Part shown: piece after piece, positions 45,475 through 56,124 of the stretch | Numbering within the stretch: the stretch's first letter is position 1 | How the letters are laid out: each line of letters begins with the position of its first letter | Assembly (NCBI GenBank): GCA_023910605.1 | Contig: JAAVVV010000001.1 | Location: forward strand, 3,276,698-3,340,697 | Origin: Bosea sp. (in: a-proteobacteria) | GTDB lineage: Bacteria; Pseudomonadota; Alphaproteobacteria; Rhizobiales; Beijerinckiaceae | Reading direction: 5' to 3' | Length of the DNA stretch: 64,000 nt | Position numbers and translations under genes: made by a program | Notes under the pieces: model-generated | Databases searched by the model: none | What the model was told of the DNA's origin: nothing | Seen by the model: the letters and a program-made list of their open reading frames with translations, nothing else

Positions 45475-46839
45475 TCAGGACCGCGCCTCGGTGAGCAGCG
45501 GCGACCAGGTTGGGTCGGAGGCGAAAGCCGGCGTCTGCACCGGCTGCTCGACGCGGCCCGTGATGTCGACCATGTAGAGCTTGCCGCCCGACTGCCCGCC
45601 CGGATCGCGGAAGAACATCAGATACTGGCCATTGGGCGCGAAGGTGGGGGATTCATTGTGGAATCCTTCCGTCAGCAGCCGCTCTCCGGAGCCATCGGGG
45701 CGCATGACGCCAATGGCGAAGCCGCCGCCGGTGCGCTTGGTGAAGGCTATGAGCTCGCCCTTGGGCGACCAGGCCGGCTGGGAATACGAGCCCTGCGCGA
45801 AGGAGATGCGCTTGGCTCCGCCCCCTGATGAGGCCATGACGTAGAGCTGCTGCGAGCCGCCCCGGTCGCTCTCGAACACGATCTGAGAGCCGTCCGGCGA
45901 ATAGGATGGCGAGGTGTCGATCGCGGCCGTATCGGTCAGGCGCGTGGTGGAGCGCGAGCCGAGGTTCATCGCGTAAAGATTGCTGTTGCCTCCCTGCTGG
46001 AGCGATAGCGCGATGGTCTGCCCGTTCGGCGAGAAGCGGGGGCTCGAGGTCATGTCGGGGAAGTTGCCGACAACCTGCCGCGTGCCGCTCTCGATGTTGA
46101 TGACATGAACCCTCGGCTGTTCGCCGAGCCGCTGCGCCATGTAGGTCACATCCTGCGACACTGGCGAATAGCGCGGCGTCACCACCGAGACATCGCCGTT
46201 GGTCAGATAGCGCACATTCGCGCCGTCCTGGTCCATGATGGCGAGGCGCTTGCGCCGGTTCTCCTTGGGTCCAGATTCATCGACGAACACGACCCGCGTG
46301 TCGAAGAACCCGCCCACGCCCGTGATCTGGGTGTAGACCGCATCCGAGATGATGTGCGCGACGCGGCGCATGTTGTTCGGATCGGTGAAATACTGCTGGC
46401 CGGCGAGCTGCTGGCCTGTGGTCACGTCCCAGAGGCGGAACTGTGAGCGCAGCCGGGCGCCCTCGCGCACCACGCGGCCCACCACCAGTCCCTGCGCGCC
46501 GGTCGGGCGCCAGGCCGCGAAGTTCGGCACGCCGTCGAAGGCGGGCGTGCGCTCGGCATGGCGCTCGCGCGGCAGCGGCGAGAAATAGCCCGACCGCTTG
46601 AGGTTGTTGGTGATGATGCCCGAAATGCGCGGCCCCATGTCTCCTTCGCCGCTGAGGTCGGCGATGGCGATGGGCATGGGCTGGAAGCTGCCCTTCTGCA
46701 GGTCGATCACGAGCTGCGCGATGGCCGGCGAGACGCCCAGGCCATGGGCGGCGAGGACCGCGCCGGATCCAAGCAGCACGTTGCGGCGCGACAGACCGGC
46801 GCCGGAGGGGGGGGCAAGGGGGCTCGATAACAGCATCAT
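45475..46839 (-). CDS. tolB: Tol-Pal translocation protein TolB
   Basis: A 454-residue periplasmic protein. The N-terminus carries a signal ([19 protein letters not shown], an RR pair followed by a hydrophobic run, so Tat export is possible). The N-terminal domain (45-160) has [11 protein letters not shown] and [16 protein letters not shown] six-blade beta-propeller (190-450) shows TLAD-type repeats such as [19 protein letters not shown] and [15 protein letters not shown]. TolB shuttles between Pal and TolA. Two adjacent ATGs (46839, 46836) are possible; tolA ends 16 bases upstream. Confidence 0.95.
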   Translation of the reverse strand: MMLLSSPLAPPSGAGLSRRNVLLGSGAVLAAHGLGVSPAIAQLVIDLQKGSFQPMPIAIADLSGEGDMGPRISGIITNNLKRSGYFSPLPRERHAERTPAFDGVPNFAAWRPTGAQGLVVGRVVREGARLRSQFRLWDVTTGQQLAGQQYFTDPNNMRRVAHIISDAVYTQITGVGGFFDTRVVFVDESGPKENRRKRLAIMDQDGANVRYLTNGDVSVVTPRYSPVSQDVTYMAQRLGEQPRVHVINIESGTRQVVGNFPDMTSSPRFSPNGQTIALSLQQGGNSNLYAMNLGSRSTTRLTDTAAIDTSPSYSPDGSQIVFESDRGGSQQLYVMASSGGGAKRISFAQGSYSQPAWSPKGELIAFTKRTGGGFAIGVMRPDGSGERLLTEGFHNESPTFAPNGQYLMFFRDPGGQSGGKLYMVDITGRVEQPVQTPAFASDPTWSPLLTEARS

Positions 46840-46855
46840 GTGGACCTTGTCGGTG

Positions 46856-48115
46856 TCAGAGCACTGCGCGCGCGTCGAAATTGACGACAACGTCGCGCCA
46901 GTCGCTGTGAAAAGGCGCAAATTGCGCCGGAATTCGCAGCGGCGTGCAACGCCGCGTCGCGGTCAGGGCGGACTCGGCGGCGACCCGGAAAAGCGGGTCG
47001 GAGGATGAATTGGCGATGCTGGGCTGGCCGGCAAGCGTGCCGTCCTGGTTCAGCGCCACGCGGATGGACGGCACAGGCGGCCGCTGCGAGCCTTGCAGCG
47101 CCACCGGCACGTTCCAGCAGCGCTCGAGCTGCTCCTTGATGATGCCGATGAGTTGCGAGCGCATGTTGGGGTTCATGCGCTGGGCGCTGCCGCGCTCGGT
47201 GCCGAGCGAGGCCACCCGATTGACCTCCCGGCCCGATGAGCCGGTGGATTGCGCGGGCTCCTTTGAGGCCAGCAGCTTCGAGATGTCGTTGGGGTTGAAC
47301 TGCGCCGCCAGCTGCGCGTCACGCCGCGCCTTGGCCTCGGCGGCGGCCCTGGCGCGGGCTTCGGCGGCAGCCTTGGCCCTGGCGGCGGCCTCGGCCCTGG
47401 CCTGCGCTTCCGCCTCGGCCTTCTGGCGGGCATCCGCTTCGGCGCGCGCCTGCGCATCGGCCTCGGCCTTGGCCCTGGCGGCCGCCTCGGCGCGCGCCCT
47501 TGCGGCTTCAGCCTGCTGGCGCGCCCTCGCTTCCGCCTCGGCGCGAGCGCGCGCGGCCGCGCGCGCCTCCTCTGCGGCCCGTTCGCGCCGGACCTGGAGT
47601 TCGGCCTGCTCGGTCAGGGCCGCAAGCTGGTCGCGGCGCAATTCGGGCTTCGGTTCAGGCCTCGCGGCTTCCCGCGGCTTCGGATCAGGCGGCGCCTCGG
47701 CCTTTTCGGGCTCCGCACGGGCCGCCTGCCGCGCGGGCGCCGGACGCGCCACCGGCGCGGCAGCGGGAGGAGCCACCTCGTCACGCTCGGCGGTGGGAAG
47801 GTTTGCGGGCCGCGTCGGCGGCGAGGGCGCGTCGCGCTGCGCCTGGCCTGGGTCCTTCTGCTCGACCACCTCGCTCTGGCGCTCGGCGCGGGGGCGCGGG
47901 GTTTCCTGAACAGCCTGCGCGGAGCGCTCGCCCTTCATGATCTCGTTCAGCGCGGAGGGATCGACGATCTCGACGGCGATGGACTCCTCGGCATTGCGGA
48001 ACGGCTGCGGCGCGGAGCCAACCGCGACGAGGCCCGCGACCAGAACGGCCGCGTGCCCGAGCGCGGACACCGCGACCCCTGGCTCCTGCCTGGAGAAGAA
48101 CCTGCCGAAACGCAA
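46856..48115 (-). CDS. tolA: Inner-membrane energy-transducing protein TolA
   Basis: A 419-residue protein. A single N-terminal helix ([18 protein letters not shown], about 15-33) anchors it. A proline- and charge-rich stretch (85-165) leads to a long Ala/Glu/Arg/Lys helical rod (175-285) and a C-terminal TonB/TolA domain (315-419; [31 protein letters not shown]). TolA carries proton-motive energy from TolQR to TolB-Pal. The rod reaches across the periplasm. The gene starts five bases after tolR ends. Confidence 0.93.
   Translation of the reverse strand: MRFGRFFSRQEPGVAVSALGHAAVLVAGLVAVGSAPQPFRNAEESIAVEIVDPSALNEIMKGERSAQAVQETPRPRAERQSEVVEQKDPGQAQRDAPSPPTRPANLPTAERDEVAPPAAAPVARPAPARQAARAEPEKAEAPPDPKPREAARPEPKPELRRDQLAALTEQAELQVRRERAAEEARAAARARAEAEARARQQAEAARARAEAAARAKAEADAQARAEADARQKAEAEAQARAEAAARAKAAAEARARAAAEAKARRDAQLAAQFNPNDISKLLASKEPAQSTGSSGREVNRVASLGTERGSAQRMNPNMRSQLIGIIKEQLERCWNVPVALQGSQRPPVPSIRVALNQDGTLAGQPSIANSSSDPLFRVAAESALTATRRCTPLRIPAQFAPFHSDWRDVVVNFDARAVL
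47310..47580. repeat. Low-complexity Ala/Arg/Lys/Glu repeat in tolA
   Basis: Short degenerate units (GCGGCCTCGGCCCTGGCC-like, about 18 bp) are repeated across this 270-bp stretch and encode A-x-A-R-A-E/K-A patterns of the TolA rod. Length variation between strains is expected here. Confidence 0.75.
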
Positions 48116-48120
48116 AAGCG

Positions 48121-48576
48121 TTACCTTTTCTGTTCGCTGTCCGTGACGAGGGCGATCTTCTTGAAGCCCGCTGCCGTCACCGCGCCCATCACCGTCGCCA
48201 CCCGACCATAATCCACCTGCCTGTGCCCGCGAACATAGATGCGCTCATCCACGCCAGCCTTGGCGGCAGCCGTCAGGCGCGCCACGAGCTCGGCCTCCGG
48301 CACTTCCTGGTCCTGAAGATAGATGCGGCCCTTCTCGTCGATGGCGATGGTCACGGGCTTTTGATCGATGTTGATCGGCTTGGCCGCCGTCTGAGGCAGG
48401 TCGATCGGCACGCCCACCGCCAGCAGCGGCGCCGCGACCATGAAGATGATCAGCAGCACCAGCATCACGTCGATGAACGGCGTCATGTTGATCTCGTTCA
48501 TGGGCGCATGGCGGCGGCCCCGGCCGCGTCGGCGCCGCCCGCCCCCCTGTGCCGCCGATCCTGCCGACATGCCCAT
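48121..48576 (-). CDS. tolR: Tol-Pal protein TolR (ExbD family)
   Basis: A 151-residue inner-membrane protein with one helix (PFIDVMLVLLIIFMVAAPLL, residues 33-52) holding the proton-channel Asp36 in FIDVML, and a periplasmic domain. The N-terminus is Gly/Arg-rich. The IDQKPVTIAIDEKGRIYLQD and RGHRQVDYG regions are typical. It forms the motor with TolQ, 12 bases upstream. Confidence 0.95.
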   Translation of the reverse strand: MGMSAGSAAQGGGRRRRGRGRRHAPMNEINMTPFIDVMLVLLIIFMVAAPLLAVGVPIDLPQTAAKPINIDQKPVTIAIDEKGRIYLQDQEVPEAELVARLTAAAKAGVDERIYVRGHRQVDYGRVATVMGAVTAAGFKKIALVTDSEQKR

Positions 48577-48588
48577 CGCGCGCGCTCC

Positions 48589-49317
48589 TCAGGCCGCCAT
48601 CTCGCGGGCGTCGCGCGGCGCCAGCCGCTCGTCGATCTGCCGCTGCAGGATGGCCGAGAACTCGTCGGCGAAGGTTTCCAGCCGCGCCGTCGCCTTGGCG
48701 GCGTCAGCCTGGAGCTTGTTATAGGCGATGACGGCCGGGATGGCCGCGAAGAGGCCGATCGCCGTCGCCAGCAGCGCTTCGGCAATGCCCGGCGCGACCA
48801 CGGCGAGCGAGGTGTTCTTCGAAACGGCGATGGCCTGGAAAGCCGTCATGATGCCCCACACCGTGCCGAACAGGCCTATGAAGGGCGAGGATGAGCCGAT
48901 GGTGGCGAGGATCAGCAGCCTGGATTCCAGACGCTCCTGCTCGCGCTGGATGGTCACGTCCACCACCTTGTCGATGCGCTGCGACAGGCTGGCCACCGAG
49001 CGCCCGCCATTCTCGAAGGCGCGCTTCCACTCGCGCATGGCCGAGACGAAGACGGCCGCCATGTCGGAGACCGGCTTGCCGGAGAGCGTGCGGTAGAGTT
49101 CGTCGAGCGACTGGCCGCTCCAGAACACCTCCTCGAAGCGGTCCATGGCCGCCTGGGTGCGGCGATAGAGCAGTGTCTTGTCGACGATGATCGCCCAGCA
49201 CCAGACCGAGGCGACGATCAGACCGATCATCACCAGCTTGACGACGAGATGAGCGTGCATGAACAGCGCCCAGAACGACATGTCGATGGGTGCCTGGGCG
49301 ATTTCGACGGGGGTCAT
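48589..49317 (-). CDS. tolQ: Tol-Pal protein TolQ (MotA/TolQ/ExbB family)
   Basis: A 242-residue inner-membrane protein with three helices: LVVKLVMIGLIVASVWCWAI (25-45), FIGLFGTVWGIMTAF (about 140-160) and LLATAIGLFAAIPAVIAYN (about 185-205). It forms a proton channel with TolR that drives TolA. The ATG at 49317 (TPVEIAQAP) is preferred over a longer frame. The gene heads the tolQRAB unit. The 292-bp gap upstream (49318-49609) contains no gene that I can see and should carry its promoter. Confidence 0.95.
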   Translation of the reverse strand: MTPVEIAQAPIDMSFWALFMHAHLVVKLVMIGLIVASVWCWAIIVDKTLLYRRTQAAMDRFEEVFWSGQSLDELYRTLSGKPVSDMAAVFVSAMREWKRAFENGGRSVASLSQRIDKVVDVTIQREQERLESRLLILATIGSSSPFIGLFGTVWGIMTAFQAIAVSKNTSLAVVAPGIAEALLATAIGLFAAIPAVIAYNKLQADAAKATARLETFADEFSAILQRQIDERLAPRDAREMAA

Positions 49318-49609
49318 CGTGTCACGTCCTTGGGTGCCCTGGACCACGGCGCAGCAGGCGCGGCCAGCGGGCCAGAACCGGTTGATCGATTCCGGGGAGG
49401 TTGGAGCCCGGACCATGTCACGCCCGAATCCGGCGAAAGAAGGGCGCTGAAACCGGTCCGGACCTTATCCATCCGGCAGTTGACCAAGTTAAGCACCCAT
49501 CAGGGTTAACGTCCGGTTAGGATCGACCGATGATGCGCCAGCATGCCGCGCCTTGCCTGAACCGGACATGACCCGGCTGCATCGGCGCAGCATCGGGCTG
49601 CGGCTGCAT

Positions 49610-50035
49610 TCAGCCTGGCCCATGCGCGTCGGCAAGCCCGAGCCGCCGCCTCAGCGCCTCCGGGATGCGGCGTGCACGCCCTGCGCCCACGCAGGCCACC
49701 GTCACCAGCGCCGTGACGAGGGGCGTCTGTTCCCGCAGCACGCGCTGGCTCAGCTCCATCGTGGCCCCGCGCGCCAGAACAGGGGTCGTCTCGATGGTGA
49801 GGAGGTCGTCCATCACGGCCGGCTTCACGAACTCCAGGCTCATGCGCCTCACCGCAAAGGCAAGCTGGACATCGCCCTCATGCAGTTCGCGCTGCGCCAC
49901 GCCGAGCGCGCGCAACAGTTCGGTGCGGCCCCGTTCGAGGAAGCGCAGGTAAGAAGCGTGATACACCACGCCGGAGAAATCAGTGTCCTCGTAATAGACG
50001 CGGACGGGGAGAAGGTGGGGGCCCGCCCCGCTCAT
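49610..50035 (-). CDS. ybgC: Tol-Pal-associated acyl-CoA thioesterase YbgC
   Basis: A 141-residue hot-dog-fold thioesterase. The active-site region is [33 protein letters not shown]: Asp in [11 protein letters not shown] is the catalytic residue, with FLERGR following. Such enzymes hydrolyse short acyl-CoA or acyl-ACP and are often encoded beside tolQ. The ATG overlaps the ruvB stop by four bases (ATGA), so it is co-translated with ruvB. Confidence 0.93.
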   Translation of the reverse strand: MSGAGPHLLPVRVYYEDTDFSGVVYHASYLRFLERGRTELLRALGVAQRELHEGDVQLAFAVRRMSLEFVKPAVMDDLLTIETTPVLARGATMELSQRVLREQTPLVTALVTVACVGAGRARRIPEALRRRLGLADAHGPG

Positions 50036-51078
50036 TCCCCCTCATCCCCGAACAGCCCGAACTGCGCGGCGTCGCGGCGCGGCTCCGCCATGCCCAGATG
50101 GCGGAAGGCCGCCCCGGTGAGCAGCCGGCCGCGCGGCGTGCGCTGGAGAAAGCCCTGCTGCAGCAGGAAGGGCTCGATGATGTCCTCGATCGCGTCGCGC
50201 GGCTCCGACAGAGCCGCCGCGATGGTCTCGATGCCGACCGGCCCGCCCCCGAACTTCTCGGCCACCATGACGAGATAGCGCCGGTCCATCACGTCGAGCC
50301 CGATCGAGTCGACATCGAGCAGCGACAGCGCCTTGTCGGCGATGGGCCGCGTGATCCGCTCCGCCCCGTCCACGATGGCGAAATCGCGGACGCGCCGCAG
50401 CAGCCGCCCGGCGATGCGCGGGGTGCCGCGCGAGCGCCGGGCGATCTCGTTGGCGCCATCCTCGGCCATGCCCATGCCCATCACGCGCGCGCCCCGCACG
50501 ACGATGCGCTCCAGCTCCTCAACCGAGTAGAAGTTGAGCCGGATGGGGATGCCGAAACGATCGCGCAGCGGCGTGGTGAGGAGCCCCGCGCGCGTCGTGG
50601 CGCCGACGAGCGTGAACTTCGGCAGGTCGATCTTGACCGAGCGCGCCGCCGGCCCCTCCCCGATGATGAGGTCGAGCTGGTAATCCTCCATGGCCGGGTA
50701 AAGGATTTCCTCCACCGCCGGGTTCAGCCGGTGGATCTCGTCGATGAAAAGCACGTCGCGCTCATCGAGATTGGTGAGCTGGGCGGCAAGATCACCCGCC
50801 TTGGCGATGACCGGCCCTGATGTGGAGCGGAAGTTGACCCCCATCTCCCGCGCCACGATCTGGGCCAGCGTTGTCTTGCCAAGGCCGGGCGGGCCCACGA
50901 ACAGCACATGGTCAAGCGCGTCGCCCCGCGTCTTCGCGGCCTGGATGAAGACCTTTAGATTGTCCTGGGCCTGCTGCTGGCCGATGAACTCGCCGAGCGC
51001 GAGCGGCCGGATCGACAGGTCGATGTCGGCCTCGCGCTTGGCCGCGTTGAGGATGCCGGGGCGTTCCTTGTCGCTCAT
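50032..51078 (-). CDS. ruvB: Holliday junction branch migration helicase RuvB
   Basis: A 348-residue AAA+ motor. Walker A is GPPGLGKT (62-69), Walker B FIDEIHRL, sensor 1 GATTRAGL and the arginine finger in [12 protein letters not shown]. The C-terminal winged helix ends TPRGR. With RuvA it drives branch migration at Holliday junctions. Length is normal. A GNAT gene sits between it and ruvA, which is unusual. Confidence 0.96.
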   Translation of the reverse strand: MSDKERPGILNAAKREADIDLSIRPLALGEFIGQQQAQDNLKVFIQAAKTRGDALDHVLFVGPPGLGKTTLAQIVAREMGVNFRSTSGPVIAKAGDLAAQLTNLDERDVLFIDEIHRLNPAVEEILYPAMEDYQLDLIIGEGPAARSVKIDLPKFTLVGATTRAGLLTTPLRDRFGIPIRLNFYSVEELERIVVRGARVMGMGMAEDGANEIARRSRGTPRIAGRLLRRVRDFAIVDGAERITRPIADKALSLLDVDSIGLDVMDRRYLVMVAEKFGGGPVGIETIAAALSEPRDAIEDIIEPFLLQQGFLQRTPRGRLLTGAAFRHLGMAEPRRDAAQFGLFGDEGE

Positions 51079-51127
51079 CGACGCTGTTTGGCGCTATTTG
51101 CGCAAGCGCGCAAGCCAGCCAGCCCGT

Positions 51128-51637
51128 TCAAAGATCCATCTCCAGTTCGAGCATGTCCCGGCATGGAATCCCGTGCCTTCCCTCGGAAATCAGCTGCGGC
51201 CTGAAGGCGCGGAACGCATTCATGCCGCCCGGGAACAAGGTCATGAAATGCATGCCGCGCTTCTGGTAGAAGCGCATGGCCTCAAAATTATCGTTTGTGG
51301 TGACCGCGCGCAGCTTGCGCAAGCCCCTTTGGCGTCCCTCGGCCGCCACAGCCTCGAACAGGGCCGAGCCGGCGCCGCTGCCGCCCGCCTCCGTCGCGAC
51401 GATCGCCCCCAGAAGGGCGATGGAATCGGTGAGGATGTAATAGGCCACGCCCAGCAGCACGCCTTTCGGATCGCGAGCCGCAAGCAGCGCCATGTCGTCA
51501 ACGGAGCGCACCTTGCCGCCGATGACCACGGCATCGGTGCCCCATTTCCGCTTCACCAGCTGGCGTGCGATGTCCCGCTCCGCGAACGGAGCGATTGTTA
51601 TGGCAGCGTCGGTGGCGCGGCCTTTCGTGGCGGTCAT
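51128..51637 (-). CDS. GNAT-family N-acetyltransferase
   Basis: A 169-residue acyltransferase. It shows [20 protein letters not shown] (beta4) and [26 protein letters not shown], which gives the acetyl-CoA loop (x-x-GGSGAGS), followed by [20 protein letters not shown]. This is a typical single GNAT domain; the target is not known. Its ATG overlaps the ruvA stop by four bases (ATGA), so it is translated with ruvA. A small-molecule or ribosomal-protein target is possible, but nothing in the sequence decides this. Confidence 0.88.
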   Translation of the reverse strand: MTATKGRATDAAITIAPFAERDIARQLVKRKWGTDAVVIGGKVRSVDDMALLAARDPKGVLLGVAYYILTDSIALLGAIVATEAGGSGAGSALFEAVAAEGRQRGLRKLRAVTTNDNFEAMRFYQKRGMHFMTLFPGGMNAFRAFRPQLISEGRHGIPCRDMLELEMDL

Positions 51638-52251
51638 TTCGCCAATTCCTTCAAACCTTGCCTGATCAACTGTCCGGTTTCCGCACCATCCCCCAGCGCC
51701 GTCACGGCTGCTGCGATGGCGCTCTGCGCCTGCGCCTGCGGATAGCCCAGATTGGTCAACGCCGAGATGGCGTCTCCCACCGCGCGCGGCAGGGATCTCG
51801 CCTCCAGCGCGCCAGACAGCTGCATCAGCGCGGGATCGACCATGCCGAAAGCCGGAGCCTTGTCCTTGAGCTCGATGCAGATGCGCTGCGCCAGCTTGGG
51901 GCCGACTCCATTGGCGCGCGCCACCTGCGCCTTGTCGCCCGTGGCGATGGCCGTCGCCAGCGCGCCAGGATCAAGCGTGGACTGGATCGCCAGCGCCACC
52001 TTGGCGCCGACGCCCTGCACGCTCTGCAGCAGGCGGAACCAGTTGAGCTCCATCTCGTTGCGGAACCCGAAAAGGCGGATCGCATCTTCGCGCACCTGCG
52101 TCTCGATCCACAACGTCACGGCCTCGCCGGCTTGCGGCAGCGCCTGCAGCGTGCGCGAAGAGCAGAACACCACATAGCCCACGCCATGCACGTCGACGAT
52201 GATGAAATCCTCGCCGTAGAAGTCGATCTGCCCCTTCAGCTTGCCAATCAT
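51634..52251 (-). CDS. ruvA: Holliday junction DNA helicase subunit RuvA
   Basis: A 205-residue protein that binds four-way junctions as a tetramer and recruits RuvB. Domain I (1-65) is an OB fold ([20 protein letters not shown]), domain II has helix-hairpin-helix motifs ([34 protein letters not shown]), and domain III (155-205) ends with the RuvB-binding helices ([20 protein letters not shown]). ruvC ends 51 bases upstream. The stop overlaps the GNAT gene. Confidence 0.95.
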   Translation of the reverse strand: MIGKLKGQIDFYGEDFIIVDVHGVGYVVFCSSRTLQALPQAGEAVTLWIETQVREDAIRLFGFRNEMELNWFRLLQSVQGVGAKVALAIQSTLDPGALATAIATGDKAQVARANGVGPKLAQRICIELKDKAPAFGMVDPALMQLSGALEARSLPRAVGDAISALTNLGYPQAQAQSAIAAAVTALGDGAETGQLIRQGLKELAK

Positions 52252-52302
52252 GCAGCGCTCCGAACACGGCCGGGCCACAAAACCTTGATGCTTGACATGG
52301 CG

Positions 52303-52812
52303 CTACCGCAACAAGGCGTCAAGTCGTGCCCGAGAGGCGCGGTGCTGGGCGTGGGTGATCGCAACGGCCAGGGCATCGGCGGCATCCTCGGTCTTCGTCT
52401 CCGCCTTTGGCAGCAGGACCTTGATCATCACGCCTACCTGTCGCTTGTCTGCATGACCCGCGCCGACAACCGTCTTCTTGACGACGTTGGCAGCATATTC
52501 CGCCACGGACAGGCCCGCAAGCGCGGGAACCAGCAGCGCCACGCCCCGCGCATGGCCAAGCTTCAGCGTGGCCTGCGCGTCCTTGTTGACGAAGGTCTCC
52601 TCCACGGCCGCCTCGTCGGGCGTCCATTCGGCGATGATGCGGGCAAGCCCGTCATGAAGCTGGCGCAGCCTTTCGGCCATGCCAAGCGCGCTGTCGCTGG
52701 TCACGGCTCCGCAGCCGAGGAAGGACAGCCGCGTTCCTTGCTGGGAGATCATGCCCCAGCCCGTCTTGCGCAAGCCGGGATCAATGCCAAGGATGCGAAT
52801 CGGTTGGGTCAT
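52303..52812 (-). CDS. ruvC: Crossover junction endodeoxyribonuclease RuvC
   Basis: A 169-residue RNase H-fold resolvase. Catalytic acids: Asp11 in [14 protein letters not shown], Glu in [19 protein letters not shown] and the Asp pair in [15 protein letters not shown]. It cuts Holliday junctions handed over by RuvAB. The ATG at 52812 is the usual family start ([10 protein letters not shown]). It begins the ruv unit and is divergent from the TauE/SafE gene. Confidence 0.95.
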   Translation of the reverse strand: MTQPIRILGIDPGLRKTGWGMISQQGTRLSFLGCGAVTSDSALGMAERLRQLHDGLARIIAEWTPDEAAVEETFVNKDAQATLKLGHARGVALLVPALAGLSVAEYAANVVKKTVVGAGHADKRQVGVMIKVLLPKAETKTEDAADALAVAITHAQHRASRARLDALLR

Positions 52813-52864
52813 CAGGCAATCATACCTGCAAGGCCGCAGTTCCGTCCGCATCCGCAGAGCCGCC

Positions 52865-53647
52865 GTGCCCAGCAATTTCCTAGCCCTGCTCGCGGCCCCC
52901 CTCGCCGACCCTGCCATGCCCATGCTCGCGCTCGCGGCCCTGGCCGGCGGGCTCGTGCGCGGCTTCACCGGCTTCGGCTTCGCCATGGTGTTCATGCCGC
53001 TCGCCGGCACGGTGGCGCCGTTGCAGCTGGCCTATGCGCTGATCTTCTGCATCGACGCGCCAGTCGGCCTTTATCTCGGCGCGCGCTCGGCGTCGCGCGC
53101 CGCGTGGCGAGAGGTGCTGCCGCTGCTGGCCGGCGCCGCACTGACCTTGCCGATCGGGCTCGCCATGCTGGTTGCGTTCGACCAGACCCTGCTGCGCTGG
53201 CTTGTCGCCGTCGTCATCGCGGCGGCCGTGGCCGTGCTGGCCAGCGGCTGGCGCTGGAAGGGACGCCCGGGATTGCCCTTGTCCCTTGGCGTCGGCGGGC
53301 TCTCGGGTCTTGCCAATGGGCTGGCCGCGCTTGGCGGCCTGCCGCTGGCCATTTTCTGGCTGAGCGCGCAGGCCAAGTCGGCGCTGCAGATGCGTCATGA
53401 CCTGATGCTGTATTTCGGCCTGTCCACCGTGCTCTCCGGCGCGCTGGGCTGGTGGAAGGGCCTGTTCAGCTGGGAAGCGGCGGCAATGGCCGTGCCGCTG
53501 GCTTTAATCTACGCGCTTGCAGTGGCCGTCGGCTCAGCCGGTTACCGGATCGCCAGCGAGGTCACCTTCCGGCGCATCGCCTATGCCGTGATCGCGCTGG
53601 CGTCCCTGGCCAGCCTGCCGCTCTGGGATGGCTGGCTGGGCCGATGA
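52865..53647 (+). CDS. TauE/SafE-family sulfite/organosulfonate exporter-like protein
   Basis: About 260 residues with eight or so membrane helices. The family signature is [17 protein letters not shown] near the N-terminus, repeated as [23 protein letters not shown] after the midpoint. Starts at GTG 52865 or ATG 52916 are possible; the first keeps an extra helix-like segment. Family members move sulfite, sulfoacetate or other anions; the substrate is unknown. It is the only plus-strand gene inside the yebC-ruvCAB string. Confidence 0.82.
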   Translation: MPSNFLALLAAPLADPAMPMLALAALAGGLVRGFTGFGFAMVFMPLAGTVAPLQLAYALIFCIDAPVGLYLGARSASRAAWREVLPLLAGAALTLPIGLAMLVAFDQTLLRWLVAVVIAAAVAVLASGWRWKGRPGLPLSLGVGGLSGLANGLAALGGLPLAIFWLSAQAKSALQMRHDLMLYFGLSTVLSGALGWWKGLFSWEAAAMAVPLALIYALAVAVGSAGYRIASEVTFRRIAYAVIALASLASLPLWDGWLGR

Positions 53648-53650
53648 GGC

Positions 53651-54397
53651 TCACGCGGAGAGCTTCTGCATGAGCGCGTCGGAAATCTCGAAGTTGGCAT
53701 AGACGTGCTGCACGTCGTCATGTTCGTCGAGCTGGTCCATCAGCTTCATCAGCTTCTCGCCGGCTTCGTCATTGACCACGATCATGTTCTGCGGCCGCCA
53801 CATCAGCTTCGACTTGCGCGGCTCGCCGAAGCGCTCCTCGAGCGCGCGCGACACCTCGGCCAGCACGCTCTGCTCGCAGACGATCTCGTGGCCGTCTTCG
53901 CTCGATGTCACGTCGTCGGCCCCGGCCTCGATCGCGGCGTCGAGCATCGCCTCGGCGCTCGCCGCGCCGGCGTCGAACTCCACAACGCCGATCCGGTCGA
54001 ACATGAACGCGACAGCATTGCTTTCCGCGAGGTTGCCGCCGGCCTTCGTGAAACAGGAGCGCACGTCGGAGGCGGTGCGGTTGCGGTTGTCGGTCATCGC
54101 CTCGATGATCAGGGCGCAGCCGCCTGGCCCGTAGCCCTCGTAGCGCACCTCGTCATATTGCTCGCCTTCGCCGGCAGAAGCCTTCTTGATGGCCCGCTCG
54201 ATGTTATCCTTGGGCATGTTTTCGGCCCGCGCTGCGATGACGGCCGCCCGCAGGCGCGGGTTCATCGCCGGGTCCGGCATGCCCAGCTTGGCGGCGACGG
54301 TGATCTCGCGCGCCAGCTTCCCGAACAGCTTGGAGCGCATCGCATCCTGCTTGCCCTTGCGGTGCATGATGTTCTTGAACTGGGAATGACCGGCCAT
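53651..54397 (-). CDS. yebC: YebC/PmpR-family DNA-binding protein (TACO1-like)
   Basis: A 248-residue three-domain protein. It starts [17 protein letters not shown], the conserved N-terminus, and contains [39 protein letters not shown] and [20 protein letters not shown]. Members regulate transcription in some bacteria and help ribosomes translate proline-rich or hard-to-read stretches in others. It is usually found before ruvC; here the TauE gene lies between. Confidence 0.94.
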   Translation of the reverse strand: MAGHSQFKNIMHRKGKQDAMRSKLFGKLAREITVAAKLGMPDPAMNPRLRAAVIAARAENMPKDNIERAIKKASAGEGEQYDEVRYEGYGPGGCALIIEAMTDNRNRTASDVRSCFTKAGGNLAESNAVAFMFDRIGVVEFDAGAASAEAMLDAAIEAGADDVTSSEDGHEIVCEQSVLAEVSRALEERFGEPRKSKLMWRPQNMIVVNDEAGEKLMKLMDQLDEHDDVQHVYANFEISDALMQKLSA

Positions 54398-54504
54398 CGG
54401 AGCCTCCATCTTGCGCCGGCGCGGGCCCCTGCCCCGCGCTGGCGAAACGCAAATCCGAGCCGGCTTATAGCAAAGGCGCGCCGTGTTGGAAGCACCGCCG
54501 CGCG

Positions 54505-55149
54505 CTAGGCCACAATGCCCATGAGCGCGAGGATGCCGGCATAGGCGAGGCCGCCCACCACGATGGTGGTGTAAGTCAACCCCACGAAGCCAATGGCCGC
54601 GCCAAGCGCCAGGCAGGCCCCGTCCTCCTGCGCCACCGCCAGGGAAATCAGGATCAGCGCCACCGCCGGCGGGAAGTTCGTGCCCGGAAAAGGAATGATG
54701 ATGGAGACGGCGCACAGCGCCGCGAACAGGCCGATCACCCGGTCCATCACCGGGGAGAACAGGAAGGTCCAGCGCGGCCTCAGGATAGCCTCGACGCGCT
54801 TCATGCGCGGCTCGACTGCGCTCACCATCCGCACCAGCGTGGCCCGCTGCATGGTCTTGGCCTCGATCGAGCGCGGCAGCCAGGGCTTGGGCCGCCCGAG
54901 CATCATCTGGAAGGCGATGAGCAGCAAAGGCACGCCGAACAGCGCGCCGATGCCCGGAACCGGCACCATGTTGGGCAGGCAGAACAGGATGAGGAGCAGC
55001 CCGAACGCCCGCTCCCCGAAGGCGGCCACCATGTCGCCGATGCTGATGCTGTCAGCCTGCGTGCTGTCGACGAGGCTGCGCAGGATGGCGCTGGCCCGCG
55101 CATGCTCATGCTCGGCGGCGCTGTGGCTGATCGGTGCCATCGTGCTCAT
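54505..55149 (-). CDS. ExoD-family exopolysaccharide protein
   Basis: A 214-residue membrane protein matching ExoD. A polar N-terminus (residues 1-45, [19 protein letters not shown]) is followed by [24 protein letters not shown] and three more helices, the last pair being [28 protein letters not shown] and [20 protein letters not shown]. ExoD mutants of Sinorhizobium are affected in exopolysaccharide and alkaline tolerance; the activity is unknown. The start overlaps the phosphoesterase stop by four bases (ATGA). Confidence 0.85.
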   Translation of the reverse strand: MSTMAPISHSAAEHEHARASAILRSLVDSTQADSISIGDMVAAFGERAFGLLLILFCLPNMVPVPGIGALFGVPLLLIAFQMMLGRPKPWLPRSIEAKTMQRATLVRMVSAVEPRMKRVEAILRPRWTFLFSPVMDRVIGLFAALCAVSIIIPFPGTNFPPAVALILISLAVAQEDGACLALGAAIGFVGLTYTTIVVGGLAYAGILALMGIVA

Positions 55150-55970
55150 GCCTCCCAGAAAGCGGGGCGCTGCTCGACGAGATGAGGCCCGACGCGCACG
55201 GGCGAGACATGGACGGCAAGGCCGGTGCGGTCGTCGATCTCCACGGCCACGCCGCAGAGCGTGCCGTCCCCGCCCGCCGGCTCCCAGCGCTGGAGCGGCG
55301 TCTTCTGGATCATGCGCCGGATCGGCTCGTGCCTGTCGAAGCCGATCACCGACTGATAGTCCCCGCACATGCCGGCATCGGTCTGGTAGGCCGAGCCGCC
55401 GGGAAGGATGCGCGTGTCGGCGGTGGGGACGTGGGTGTGGGTGCCGACCGTGAGCGAGACGCGGCCGTCGAAGTGCCAGCCGAAAGCCTGCTTCTCGGAG
55501 GTGGCCTCGGCATGCACGTCGAGCACGATCGCGTCCACCACCTCCCTGAGAGGCGCCTGCGCGATGGCCTCCTCGGCGGCGCGGAACGGATCGTCAAGCG
55601 GCTCCATCTCGATCCGTCCCATCACGTTGACCACCAGCACGCGCTGCCCTGCCTGTGTCTCGATCATCGTCGCGCCCCGGCCGGGCGTTCCAGGCGGATA
55701 ATTGGCAGGGCGCACAAGGCGCTGCTGGCGCTCGATGAAGACGAGCGCCTCGCGCTGGTCCCAGGCATGGTTGCCGAGCGTCACGGCATCGGCGCCCGCA
55801 TCGAGGATCTCGTTGCAGATGGCCTCCGTGATGCCGAAGCCCGCGGCAGCGTTCTCGCCGTTCACCACCACGCAGTCGAGGCTCCAGCGCTGGCGCAAGT
55901 CAGGCAGGCGCTCCGCCAGCGCGACACGGCCAGGCCGGCCCACGACATCACCAAGGAAAAGAAGACGCAT
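55146..55970 (-). CDS. YmdB-type metallophosphoesterase (TIGR00282)
   Basis: A 274-residue calcineurin-like phosphoesterase. Metal-binding motifs: LFLGDVVGRPGR (Asp), VVNGENAA (Asn-Glu), TLGNHAWDQ (Asn-His), DVHAEATSEKQA and VGTHTHVPTAD. Bacillus YmdB hydrolyses 2',3'-cyclic nucleotides and tunes biofilm and sporulation; a similar reaction is expected. It is the first gene of a pair with exoD. Confidence 0.92.
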   Translation of the reverse strand: MRLLFLGDVVGRPGRVALAERLPDLRQRWSLDCVVVNGENAAAGFGITEAICNEILDAGADAVTLGNHAWDQREALVFIERQQRLVRPANYPPGTPGRGATMIETQAGQRVLVVNVMGRIEMEPLDDPFRAAEEAIAQAPLREVVDAIVLDVHAEATSEKQAFGWHFDGRVSLTVGTHTHVPTADTRILPGGSAYQTDAGMCGDYQSVIGFDRHEPIRRMIQKTPLQRWEPAGGDGTLCGVAVEIDDRTGLAVHVSPVRVGPHLVEQRPAFWEA

Positions 55971-56124
55971 GGGGACGGGCGCTCGGCTGCAGGAAGGTGG
56001 CAAGACATCTGGCTGCCAAGGACCGCAAACCGGCCCATGACTGGAAGGCAGACATGGGCCCGTCACGCCGAAACGTCAACGCATCAGCCCGACACTGCGG
56101 GAAACCGGAATGCGCCCGACAGGT

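Noticed and set aside
49480..49520. GTTAAG...GGTTAACG considered as a CtrA site before tolQ
   Set aside because: The two TTAA words are 13 bases apart instead of 7.
51565..53400. 611-codon plus-strand frame
   Set aside because: Antisense to ruvA and ruvC and out of frame with the TauE/SafE gene.
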